Assembly: GCA_021811805.1 (NCBI GenBank) | Contig: JAKAQA010000006.1 | Location: 1-33,528 of the forward strand | Length of the DNA: 33,528 bases | Source of the DNA: a bacterium | GTDB taxonomy: Bacteria; SZUA-79; Acidulodesulfobacterales; Acidulodesulfobacteraceae | Direction of reading: 5' to 3' | Shown here: positions 17,647 through 26,578 of the stretch, piece after piece | Layout: each line of letters opens with the position of its first letter | Numbering within the stretch: position 1 is the stretch's first letter | Translations under genes and position numbers: made by a program | Notes under the pieces: model-generated | Told to the model about the DNA's origin: nothing | Seen by the model: only the letters and a program-made list of their open reading frames with translations | Database searches by the model: none

Positions 17647-19332
17647 TCAGCCTACATAATTATTATACAAAAATTCGTAAATTTTACAAGAATTATTAAC
17701 CGCTCCGAAATCGAAACGGGTATTTTTATTCCAAACGGCGAAAGGCTCGTTTTGCTCTCCGCCTATGCCGCCGTGGGCGCCCATCTGGTTTTCGAAATTA
17801 ATTACGTTTCTGCCGTCGTATTCCCCGAATAATATTAAATCTCCGGAATTTTTGAATTTAGAAAATTTTTCTAAAGATAAAAAAGCGGCGTCTCTTTCAT
17901 TAACATTTTTGCAGCCTTCCGCAATATATTTTATAGTAGGGGGCATATTTTTACCGTTTCGGTTATTCAAGTAATATGAATATTCATAAAATTTTTTATC
18001 TGCATTATCGTAAATAACGGTTTCTCCGGCGTTATTAACTCCCGCGATAAATCCTATGCCCTTTATGCAGGATAGCATTGCAGTCAATCCGCCGAATTTT
18101 TTTTCCACCCCTTCTACGGACATTCTTTGCGTATTGCCCGAAAAGTATATATTAGCCATCGGTCCCGAATCCATAATATAAATTATTTTGTCGGTTGTTC
18201 TCCAGTCTATTTTTTCATCGTACTCATTTTCTTTTTGCAATCCAATCCTGCCGGTAAATTTATCAAAAATTTTACTGCAGGTTCCTTTTTTAAAAAAATC
18301 GCCGATATATAAAAACAATCTTTTAAAGACGGCGTTATAACCGGTATCGAATTCATAAATTTTGAAATCGCCGCCGGTATAATCCTGAATCACGTTTTTC
18401 AGCATTTTACCGCCGTTTAATCCGGAGAAGGGTATAGACGGCGTGTGCCCGTGGTCCGATATAATAAAAAAATCGTATTTTCTTTCCGCTTTTAGTATGG
18501 CTTTATAAATATGGAAGAGCTTTCTGTCTATAGCCTTTAAAGTTCTTAGAGCGCTGTATGAATAAGGCCCCCTGTGGTGCGAAAGCTCGTCGTAACCTAT
18601 ATAATCGAGATATATCGAAGGAACTCCTCTCGATATATCCATAATGGCCCCGAACGTTTCTATTTCTTTAAATATAACATTAGACATTGCTCTCGCAAAA
18701 GGAAAAAAACCTTCCGGCCGCACGCGCCTGTTCTTAAGTATATCAGTTATTCTTTCGCCTATTTCAAATACCGCCTCAAAAAAAACATAAAAAAAGGTTT
18801 TTAGGAAAGTAAAAATATGAAAAACGAAAACTATGAAAATATCGAAATTCCTTACCCTTTTTTTAAACAAATATCTTATCGAAAAAGTAGAAAGAGTAAA
18901 TGTTGAGCGTGACGCCCCGCCCGAAAATAAATTAACATAACTTGAACCGCCCGTTAAAAGACCGCGGCTGTTTTTTGCAAGGAGCTCCTCGATGCGCCCT
19001 GCGCTTTCGGGCTTTTTGAATATAATTTCTTCGCCCGTTTCTCTTTCTATCCATCTGAATCCCGGAATATTATCGTTATCCCCGTATAAAAGCCCTGCCT
19101 GAAAAAAAGGGGTGTCGCTCGGAACTCCGGTAAAATACTTTTTGAAAAAATATTCGTCCGACCCGATAATCTTTTCCAAGTGCGGCATTAAATTGAGCGA
19201 TAACGCCTTTCTTAAGGCCTCGTAGGAAAGGCCGTCTATCTGAAATATTATAAAACCTTTTTTTTCTAAAGGCTTTTTTACTTTTATTTTCCTTATAGAT
19301 TTTTTAAATATATTTAAAAAATTTATTCTCAT
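17647..19332 (-). CDS. Alkaline phosphatase superfamily / type I phosphodiesterase-nucleotide pyrophosphatase-like protein
   Basis: FIIFQIDGLSYEALRKAL, GVPSDTPFFQAGLLYG, DYIGYDELSHHRGP, FFIISDHGHTPSIPF, QMGAHGGIGGEQNEP: metal-binding motifs of the superfamily. A hydrophobic stretch (FDIFIVFVFHIFTFLKTFFYVFFEAVFEIG) lies mid-protein. Confidence 0.72.
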   Translation of the reverse strand: MRINFLNIFKKSIRKIKVKKPLEKKGFIIFQIDGLSYEALRKALSLNLMPHLEKIIGSDEYFFKKYFTGVPSDTPFFQAGLLYGDNDNIPGFRWIERETGEEIIFKKPESAGRIEELLAKNSRGLLTGGSSYVNLFSGGASRSTFTLSTFSIRYLFKKRVRNFDIFIVFVFHIFTFLKTFFYVFFEAVFEIGERITDILKNRRVRPEGFFPFARAMSNVIFKEIETFGAIMDISRGVPSIYLDYIGYDELSHHRGPYSYSALRTLKAIDRKLFHIYKAILKAERKYDFFIISDHGHTPSIPFSGLNGGKMLKNVIQDYTGGDFKIYEFDTGYNAVFKRLFLYIGDFFKKGTCSKIFDKFTGRIGLQKENEYDEKIDWRTTDKIIYIMDSGPMANIYFSGNTQRMSVEGVEKKFGGLTAMLSCIKGIGFIAGVNNAGETVIYDNADKKFYEYSYYLNNRNGKNMPPTIKYIAEGCKNVNERDAAFLSLEKFSKFKNSGDLILFGEYDGRNVINFENQMGAHGGIGGEQNEPFAVWNKNTRFDFGAVNNSCKIYEFLYNNYVG

Positions 19333-19336
19333 AATT

Positions 19337-20110
19337 TTAATTATCTTCTCTTTCGAAAAAATAGTTGGAAAGAAAAATCATTAAAACCAAAAATAATAAA
19401 ATAAAAATAAAATCCCATACTGCGGGAGTTTCAGGTATAAATAAATTTATCTTTTTATTGTAAAAAAAGATATACTTCAGTAAATCTACCGAATAAGTAA
19501 CCGGATTAATATATGCAAGTATTTTTAAAAAATCGGGGAACCTTTTTATGGGATAAAGAGCTCCGCTCACAAAAAACATCGGCTGCACTATCAGATTTAT
19601 AATTGAATTGAATCCCTCGAAAGAAGTCATTTTTGAAGCTATAACTATACCGAATGCCGTTATTGCCGATGAAATCAAAAAAAGGGATACGACGGCCGAT
19701 ACTAATACGGTTAAGCTCAGTTTGATGCCGATAAGCGGCGCGAATGCAAGCATTATAACAGCCTGAGCGGTGCTGACTATGCCGCCTGACGTAATTTTAG
19801 CAAGTACGAAGGTCTTTCTTGAAACTGGGGAAACGAGTATTTCTTTCAAAACGCCGAATTCCCTGTCCCAAATTATTGATATCGAGGAAAAAATAGACCT
19901 GAAAAGAACCGTCATTACGAGTATGCCGGGAAATATAAACTGCATATAAGAACCGCTTTTAATTTTAACCATGGTAGAAATGCCGTAACCTACGAATAAA
20001 AGCCATATTACAGGCCTTGAAAGGTCGGTAATAAGCCTCGATTTCTGCCTTATAAATTTCAAGATTTCCCTGTTGTTTATCGCGATAAAAGCTCGGAATT
20101 CCGTTTTCAT
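19337..20110 (-). CDS. ABC-2 type transporter permease
   Basis: Around six hydrophobic segments; SRPVIWLLFVGYGIS, FIFPGILVMTVLFRSIFSSISIIWDREFGVLKEILVSPVSRKTFVLAKI is the characteristic ABC-2 (DrrB/NodJ) signature region. Confidence 0.85.
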   Translation of the reverse strand: MKTEFRAFIAINNREILKFIRQKSRLITDLSRPVIWLLFVGYGISTMVKIKSGSYMQFIFPGILVMTVLFRSIFSSISIIWDREFGVLKEILVSPVSRKTFVLAKITSGGIVSTAQAVIMLAFAPLIGIKLSLTVLVSAVVSLFLISSAITAFGIVIASKMTSFEGFNSIINLIVQPMFFVSGALYPIKRFPDFLKILAYINPVTYSVDLLKYIFFYNKKINLFIPETPAVWDFIFILLFLVLMIFLSNYFFEREDN

Positions 20111-20114
20111 AATA

Positions 20115-20954
20115 TTATTTTTTACAAGTAATTAAAAATTCGGTTTTGGAAATAAGTAAATCGTCTTTTAAATTTAAAAATTTAAAATAATCGTTTAAAC
20201 CTTTATGAAATTCTATGGAAGCGATTAATTTTCTGCTTAAAATATCGTTTTTTACAATCTCCAATTCATTTTGAACTAATAAAAAAGCGTTTTTTAACGC
20301 CTCGGGGCTGGAGCTCCCCTCGCTGCCCTTAAAAAATACAAACGTGAAAGGTATTATCTTTATATCCTTAAAACCGCACGATAACAGAAAAGCGGGCAAT
20401 TTTTTCGAAATCAATCTGTCTCCCCCTTTTAATTTTTGATATTCGGAATAAATTCGAAATAATTTTTTGGAACTTTCGGGAAGGTCCGGATAAAATATAT
20501 TCATATCGTCTTCGATATCGGCTATAATTAATAGTCCGCCGTCCTTAATTATTCTTTTAATTTCGGAAAGAAAAATATCCGACAGGCTGACATGCTGAAA
20601 AACGTATCTTACGAAAACTGCATCGAAAACGGAATCTTTAACGGGTATATTCCTGCCGTCGGCATTTATATATGCGGTGTTTTCGGCATTGTTTAAATAA
20701 CGGGCGGCCTTTAAAAAATCTTGAGCTAAATCTATGCCTATAATCTTCGAAAGATTCCTTTCTTTTAATAAATACGGCAATATTCCTACGCCCGTTCCGA
20801 TATCCGCGACGCTCTTGCCGTCAAACGGGTAGTCTAAACTGTTTATCTGATGTAAAAGGTGTGGGGCGGTTAAATATGACTGATAAGCCATATATCGAAC
20901 ATCCGGGGAAAAATCTTGCGACAAAGCCGTATTAAAAAATTGTCTGCAATTCAA
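20115..20954 (-). CDS. Class I SAM-dependent methyltransferase
   Basis: VADIGTGVGILPYLLKERNLSKIIGIDLAQDFLKAARYL, VFDAVFVRYVFQHVSL, EIKRIIKDGGLLIIADIE. Listed start is TTG. Confidence 0.82.
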   Translation of the reverse strand: MNCRQFFNTALSQDFSPDVRYMAYQSYLTAPHLLHQINSLDYPFDGKSVADIGTGVGILPYLLKERNLSKIIGIDLAQDFLKAARYLNNAENTAYINADGRNIPVKDSVFDAVFVRYVFQHVSLSDIFLSEIKRIIKDGGLLIIADIEDDMNIFYPDLPESSKKLFRIYSEYQKLKGGDRLISKKLPAFLLSCGFKDIKIIPFTFVFFKGSEGSSSPEALKNAFLLVQNELEIVKNDILSRKLIASIEFHKGLNDYFKFLNLKDDLLISKTEFLITCKK

Positions 20955-20963
20955 GCAACCTTC

Positions 20964-22256
20964 CTAAAAAATATTTTTTAAATTTATAGTCTGCATCCTT
21001 TCTTTGCCGACGGACAGCATGTTTATGCGCAAACCGGTAAGGTCTTCTATTCTCAGAATATATTTCTGGGAATTTACGGGCAAGTCTTTAAACGATTTTA
21101 TACGGGATATATCGCCGCTCCACCCTTCCATTTCTTCATAAACGGGGATTGCCTTATCGTAATCCGCGGAAGAAAAAGGCAGATGGTTTATAATAGAACC
21201 GTTCAGTATATAACCTGTGCATATATTTATTTTCCCTAATCCGGATAAAACATCGAGTTTTGTCACGACCGTTCCCGTAACGCCGTTTAAACGTCCGGCT
21301 TCTTTAATTAAGTTCACGTCGAACCAGCCGCATCTTCTAGGCCTTCCCGTAACGGATCCGAACTCCTCCCCCTTATCTCTTATTATCCTGCCTTCCTCGC
21401 CTTTAAGTTCCGTCGGAAAATAACCTTCTCCCACTCTCGTCGTATACGCCTTAGTGATGCCGATTACCTCGTCTATTTTCGTAGGGCCTAGGCCTATTCC
21501 CGAAAGAGCGGAACCGCCGACGGTGTTAGACGAAGTGACATACGGATATGTGCCGTGGTCGACGTCTAAAAATGTTCCCTGCGCCCCTTCAAGCATAACG
21601 TTGTAACCTTTATCCAGCCTCTCGTTGATAAATATCGAAGAATCTATTAAGAATTCCTGGATTTTCTCGCCGTAATTCAAATATTCCTCTATCAAATCGT
21701 CGGGATTGAATATATCCTCTCCGAGAACGTTTTTAAATAGATAATTCTTTTCTTTAAGGCTTAAAACAATCTTTTTATATAGAATATCTCTGTTGAGCAG
21801 ATCTACGGCCCGAATACCCAGCCTTGCAACCTTGTCTTCATATGCGGGGCCTATTCCTCTGCCGGTAGTCCCTATCATGCCTGCGCCCCTCAATCTTTCC
21901 CTCGCTATATCTAACCTCTTATGGTAAGGCATTATAATATGAGATTTATATGAAATAAAAAATCTGTCTTTGATGTTTATTCCCATGGACTTTAAATCTT
22001 CAAGCTCTTGCAGAAGCACTACAGGGTCTATAACGACCCCGTTGCCTAAGATGCAAATTTTTTCTTCGTTTAATATTCCTGAAGGAACTAGCCTGAAAAC
22101 AAGGCTTAAATCTCCGCTTACGACGGTATGCCCTGCGTTATTCCCCCCCTGGTAGCGCGCTATTATATCGGCATCTTTTGCCAACAAATCTACTATTTTC
22201 CCCTTTCCTTCGTCTCCCCATTGAAGACCGACGACAATAATATTTTTTTTTCTCAT
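20964..22256 (-). CDS. purA: Adenylosuccinate synthetase
   Basis: VVGLQWGDEGKGKIVDLLA, RYQGGNNAGHTVV, GTTGRGIGPAYEDK, LEGAQGTFLDVDHGTYPYVTSSN, TGRPRRCGWFD. Confidence 0.97.
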   Translation of the reverse strand: MRKKNIIVVGLQWGDEGKGKIVDLLAKDADIIARYQGGNNAGHTVVSGDLSLVFRLVPSGILNEEKICILGNGVVIDPVVLLQELEDLKSMGINIKDRFFISYKSHIIMPYHKRLDIARERLRGAGMIGTTGRGIGPAYEDKVARLGIRAVDLLNRDILYKKIVLSLKEKNYLFKNVLGEDIFNPDDLIEEYLNYGEKIQEFLIDSSIFINERLDKGYNVMLEGAQGTFLDVDHGTYPYVTSSNTVGGSALSGIGLGPTKIDEVIGITKAYTTRVGEGYFPTELKGEEGRIIRDKGEEFGSVTGRPRRCGWFDVNLIKEAGRLNGVTGTVVTKLDVLSGLGKINICTGYILNGSIINHLPFSSADYDKAIPVYEEMEGWSGDISRIKSFKDLPVNSQKYILRIEDLTGLRINMLSVGKERMQTINLKNIF

Positions 22257-22287
22257 AAACGATATAGATATTTAATTTAAATTTAGA

Positions 22288-23550
22288 TTAATTATTTTCT
22301 AAGTATTTTTTAAGAACCGAAACGGTTTTAAAATTTTTTTCTTTACCGGTATAAATATTTTTTAACAAGATTTTTTTTCCGTTCATATATATAATGTTTT
22401 TAATATTATTTTCTTTCATATATTTTACGGCATCCCGATATGCGTAATCCATAAAATTGGATTCGGCGGTAAAGCCTTTTTTCCGTAAAAAAACGATGAG
22501 CCCCGCTTCCGATTTTTTATCCATAGTCTTATTGAAAACAAGGTAATCTTTCTCTTTATAACCGCAAGCCGTAAAATCGGCATATTTGCATAAAATATCT
22601 AAATTTACCGCAAATCCGGCTCCTGCGCAATTCTCCCCGAACCTGCCTATTAAATTATTATATCTGCCTCCTCCGAAAATTTCATAACCTACATTGGGCG
22701 CAAAACATTCGAAAATCGTTCCCGTATAATAGTTGAGACCCCTTATCTCGCCTAAGTCTATAGTAATATATTTTTCAAGCTTATACGATTTTATATAAGA
22801 AACAACCCGCTCTAAATTCTCTAAAGCATTTTTTGACGCTTCGTTGCATGCCATTTTCCATGCTTTTTTAATAACCGATTTTTCCCCGAATATAAAAGGG
22901 AGCTCGCTTATCGCTTCTTTTTTGCCGGAAGGCAAAGATATGCCGCCTAGAAAATCATGCAAACCGGAAGAATCTTTCCTTAATATAAATTCTTCTATTC
23001 TTTTTTTGTACGGCGCTTCTATGTCCGAAACTATCCCTCTAAAAAATTCGACGTTGCCTATATCTACGCTAAAATCTTTTATATTGAGGCGCTTAAGCGA
23101 TTCGATGCCCATAATTATAAGTTCGGCATCGCTCTCTGGACTTTCCGGTCCGACTAATTCCGCTCCGACTTGCCATATTTCCCTGGGCTTGCCGAGAACC
23201 GGGTCGAAATTTCTCAGAACGGGGCCGCTGTAAGAGAACTTATAGGGCAGAACGATAGAATTTTTTAAAGCGGAACTGAGTCTTCCTATCTGAGGCGTAA
23301 AATCGCTCCTGAAAGACAGCATTTCTCCGGTGCTTGTATCTGCAGCCTTAAACAGTTCGGCAGATTCCGAACTCATTAAAAACACGTCTAAAAAATCTAT
23401 GCTTGGAGTTATAACCTTGCTGTATCCCCATTTTGAAAATTCTTCCAGCAATATATCTGCGGTTTCATTTATTAATTCCGTTTCTCCCGGAAGAAAATCC
23501 CTTGTTCCCTGGGGCGGCTGGGAAGGAATTATCGGATTTTTTCTATTCAC
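22288..23550 (-). CDS. hisZ: ATP phosphoribosyltransferase regulatory subunit (HisS-like)
   Basis: PPQGTRDFLPGE, class II core LSFRSDFTPQIGRLSSAL, REIWQVGAELVGPESPESDAELI, GLNYYTGTIFECFAP, GGGRYNNLIGRFGEN. Lacks the anticodon-binding context of a full HisRS; sits next to serA and purA. Confidence 0.85.
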   Translation of the reverse strand: MNRKNPIIPSQPPQGTRDFLPGETELINETADILLEEFSKWGYSKVITPSIDFLDVFLMSSESAELFKAADTSTGEMLSFRSDFTPQIGRLSSALKNSIVLPYKFSYSGPVLRNFDPVLGKPREIWQVGAELVGPESPESDAELIIMGIESLKRLNIKDFSVDIGNVEFFRGIVSDIEAPYKKRIEEFILRKDSSGLHDFLGGISLPSGKKEAISELPFIFGEKSVIKKAWKMACNEASKNALENLERVVSYIKSYKLEKYITIDLGEIRGLNYYTGTIFECFAPNVGYEIFGGGRYNNLIGRFGENCAGAGFAVNLDILCKYADFTACGYKEKDYLVFNKTMDKKSEAGLIVFLRKKGFTAESNFMDYAYRDAVKYMKENNIKNIIYMNGKKILLKNIYTGKEKNFKTVSVLKKYLENN

Positions 23551-25127
23551 TATAATTCTAAATATTTAGCTTCGGTTATATTCGGTTCGGCTTTTAATTC
23601 ATTAATTACGGCATTATCGACCGCGGAATCTAATTGCAATATCGAGATAGCCTTATCCAGATGCCTTCCGAGATGCATTCTTGCAATATTTATTTTATTC
23701 TTGCCGAGAACCTTTCCTATCGAAGCTATAACGCCTGGCATGTCAAGATTGAATATGACCAATATATGCCCTTCGGGAATAGCCTCTATAGAATAATCGT
23801 CTATTTTAACTATCCATGGATTTTTTTTGCCGAATATAGCGCCGGATATGCTGAAAGTTTTAACATCCGTAGTCGCGGCAATAGATATCGAGCTTGTGTA
23901 ATCGAATGCCTGGTCCGATTTCGATTCGATAACCGATATGCCTCTTTTTTTTGCGACTTCGTTTGCATTGACGTAATTTATATCCTCTCCCAACAGCGGA
24001 TAAAGAATCCCCTTCACGACGTTAGGAGTTATAGCTCCGGTATTATGCGCTGAAACGGCGCCGTTATAGTCTATTTTGATATTTGTAATTCCGCCCGTTA
24101 TAATGCTTCCCAACAGCCTGCCTATTTTTTCCCCTAGATTCAAATAGGGTCCTATAATTTCCGCATCTTCTTTAGTCACCGAAGGAACGTTGACGGCATT
24201 TTTTATCGTGCCGTTTATAAGATAATCGGCGATTTGATGGCATATAGCCACTGCCACGTTAGTCTGGGCTTCCTCGGTAGATGCTCCAAGATGCGGGGTA
24301 GCGATAAGATTGTCTAAAGTTAAAAGAGGATTATTAACGGGCGGCTCTATTTCGAATACGTCCAATGCGCATGCGGAAACCTTGCCTGATTTAAGAGCCT
24401 CGTATAAATCGGCCTCGTTGATTATGCCTCCTCTTGCTATATTAAGGAGTTTCACGCCGTCTTTCATTTTAGATATGGTTTCTTTATTTATCATTCCTTT
24501 AGTTTCTTTTACCAAAGGAGTATGAACGCTTATATAATCCGATTTTGCATATATTTCTTCTAAACCGACAAGATTTATTTCCAGTTCTTTGGCTTTTTCT
24601 TTTGATAAAAGCGGGTCGTATCCTATCGGATTCATTCCGAAACACTTTGCCCTGTTATAAAGAACCTGCCCTATATTGCCCATTCCTATTATTCCGAGAG
24701 TTTTTCCGTAAACTTCCGTACCTTGAAATCTGCTCTTTTCCCACTTGCCTTCTTTAATCGAAAGGAAAGACTGGGGTATATGCCTCGACATGGCAAGAAG
24801 CATCGCAAATGTCAGTTCCGCCGTAGTTACCGTATTTCCTCCGGGCGTATTCATAACTACTATGCCGGCGGCGGTTGCCGCCGCTTTATCGACGTTGTCT
24901 AAACCGCTGCCCGCCCTTCCTATGACCTTAAGATTTTTTGCCGCTTCTATAATATCCTGAGTAAGCTTGGTGGCGCTTCTGATAACGATGCCGTCGTATT
25001 CGTGGATTATCTGCTTCAGTTCGTCGGGTTTCAGCCCCGTTTTAACATCCACCCGAATCTTGCCCGTATTAGCTAATATATCTATGCCTTCTTTGGAAAG
25101 TTTATCGCTTACGATAACCTTAAACAT
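23550..25127 (-). CDS. serA: D-3-phosphoglycerate dehydrogenase
   Basis: VIGRAGSGLDNVDKAAATAAGIVVMNTPGGN, LGIIGMGNIGQVLYNRA, HTPLVKETKGMI, LNIARGGIINEADL, TPHLGASTEEAQTNVA; C-terminal ACT-like domain. Confidence 0.96.
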   Translation of the reverse strand: MFKVIVSDKLSKEGIDILANTGKIRVDVKTGLKPDELKQIIHEYDGIVIRSATKLTQDIIEAAKNLKVIGRAGSGLDNVDKAAATAAGIVVMNTPGGNTVTTAELTFAMLLAMSRHIPQSFLSIKEGKWEKSRFQGTEVYGKTLGIIGMGNIGQVLYNRAKCFGMNPIGYDPLLSKEKAKELEINLVGLEEIYAKSDYISVHTPLVKETKGMINKETISKMKDGVKLLNIARGGIINEADLYEALKSGKVSACALDVFEIEPPVNNPLLTLDNLIATPHLGASTEEAQTNVAVAICHQIADYLINGTIKNAVNVPSVTKEDAEIIGPYLNLGEKIGRLLGSIITGGITNIKIDYNGAVSAHNTGAITPNVVKGILYPLLGEDINYVNANEVAKKRGISVIESKSDQAFDYTSSISIAATTDVKTFSISGAIFGKKNPWIVKIDDYSIEAIPEGHILVIFNLDMPGVIASIGKVLGKNKINIARMHLGRHLDKAISILQLDSAVDNAVINELKAEPNITEAKYLEL

Positions 25128-25184
25128 CGCTTATCTCCCGTATTATACGTAATTAATTAATGGTAAATGGTTAATCCGCAAAAT

Positions 25185-26327
25185 TTATTCGCCGAAAAGA
25201 GCTTTCTGGGCGGCTTTAAGTCCGCTGCCCGTTTCAAATTTATAACCGAGTTCTTTTAATACCGCCTCTAATGCAGAAATAGCGGTTATGACGTCGAAAC
25301 ATCCCGCATAGCCGAGATGGGCTATCCTGAATATCTTGCCTTTAGCGGCATCCTGGCCGCCCGCTATCGTAATTCCGTATTTTTCTCTTATAAGTTTTGT
25401 TATTTTACCGGCATCTATGCCTTCCGGCGCCCAAACCGCCGTAAGAGCATTCGACGGTTCGCCTGCCGTATAAAGTTTTAATCCCATCGCCTGCACTGCG
25501 GTTCTTAACGCATTAGCAAGATTTGCATGTCTTTTAAAAACTTTTTCAAGCCCTTCTTCCTTAATTTCCCTTAATACTTCCCTTAAACCGACTATAAGCT
25601 GAACGTTAGGAGTATAGGCATTCTGATTTTTTTCGAGAGATTTTTTTTCTTTTTTAAAATTAAAATAATATTTCGGAAGCGTAGATTTCTCTACGAAACC
25701 CCATGCCTTTTCGCTCAAGGAAGCAAACGCAAGTCCCGGAGGAAGCATAAGCGCCTTTTGCGAACCGGTTACCACAACGTCTATGCCCCATTCGTCCTGA
25801 GGAACGTTTGTTACGCCGAGAGCAGTAATTGCATCTACTACAAGTATGGTATTCGGCTTTTTTTTAATTATATCGGCAATTTCTTTTACGGGATGATAAA
25901 CGCCCGTGGACGTTTCGGACGCCTGTATGTAAACGGCTTTTATTTCGGGGTCTTCGTTTAACGCATTTTCGATTGACTTTGGAGAAACGGTATGTCCCCA
26001 CTCCACGTCTATAGCTTTTACGTTAACCGAATATGCTTTGCAAATATCGAACCATCTTTCTCCGAATTTCCCCCCTCTGACGGCAAGCGCATGGTCTCCC
26101 GCCGAAAGAAGATTAGACACGCAGCCCTCCATCGCTCCGGTACCGCTTGAAGTGAATATTAAAACCTCCTGCTTCGTCTGAAAAAGATATTTCAAATTAT
26201 CCCTTACTTCCTGAAGTATAACCGAATATTCCGGTGCGCGGTGATGAACTATAGGAAGCGCCATATCGGCTAAAGCGCGTTCCGGCACGGGAGTCGGTCC
26301 GGGCGCCAATAAATACTTTTTCTGCAT
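25185..26327 (-). CDS. Class V aminotransferase (alanine/serine-glyoxylate aminotransferase-like)
   Basis: LLAPGPTPVPERALADMALPIVHHRAPEYS, SGTGAMEGCVSNLLSAGDHALAVRGGKFGERW, VDAITALGVTNVPQDEWGIDVVVTGSQKALMLPPGLAF (PLP Lys). Confidence 0.88.
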   Translation of the reverse strand: MQKKYLLAPGPTPVPERALADMALPIVHHRAPEYSVILQEVRDNLKYLFQTKQEVLIFTSSGTGAMEGCVSNLLSAGDHALAVRGGKFGERWFDICKAYSVNVKAIDVEWGHTVSPKSIENALNEDPEIKAVYIQASETSTGVYHPVKEIADIIKKKPNTILVVDAITALGVTNVPQDEWGIDVVVTGSQKALMLPPGLAFASLSEKAWGFVEKSTLPKYYFNFKKEKKSLEKNQNAYTPNVQLIVGLREVLREIKEEGLEKVFKRHANLANALRTAVQAMGLKLYTAGEPSNALTAVWAPEGIDAGKITKLIREKYGITIAGGQDAAKGKIFRIAHLGYAGCFDVITAISALEAVLKELGYKFETGSGLKAAQKALFGE

Positions 26328-26405
26328 TTTTAACCCCTTAATAAAATTATTAAATTATACAAATTTACAAAATAAACTTATTATGTTATATTTAAACCAT
26401 TTAAT

Positions 26406-26434
26406 ACTTAACCAAATTTAAGAAAAATTGTCAA
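26406..26434 (-). promoter_or_regulatory. Candidate promoter for the aminotransferase-serA gene train
   Basis: Minus strand has an exact TTGACA (26434-26429) followed 17 nt later by TTAAGT, a weak -10; located ~75 nt upstream of the aminotransferase ATG. Confidence 0.35.
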
Positions 26435-26471
26435 GAATTTATAAAAAATTTATAAAATTTCTTTGATAAAT

Positions 26472-26500
26472 TTGACATTTACGCTAATCGGCATTATAAT
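26472..26500 (+). promoter_or_regulatory. Perfect-consensus sigma70-type promoter (TTGACA-17-TATAAT)
   Basis: TTGACA at 26472-26477, TATAAT at 26495-26500, spacer TTTACGCTAATCGGCAT exactly 17 nt; ~79 nt upstream of the 26579 ATG. Confidence 0.85.
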
Positions 26501-26578
26501 CATTAATGTCTAATATTTTAATTGCTTGAATTGCTTAAGCATTTAAACATAAATGAACAAATTATATACTAACGAATA

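Noticed and set aside
22288-23550. Annotation as histidyl-tRNA synthetase (hisS)
   Set aside because: Sequence has HisRS-like core but its motifs and C-terminus fit HisZ better, and serA/purA linkage supports HisZ.
22844-25152. Plus-strand ORFs opposite hisZ and serA
   Set aside because: Antisense artefacts of conserved genes; no independent support.
26521-26540. Short direct repeat ATTGCTTGAATTGCTTAAGC upstream of mltD
   Set aside because: Only two 7-nt copies; too short to call a repeat element, though noted as a possible operator.
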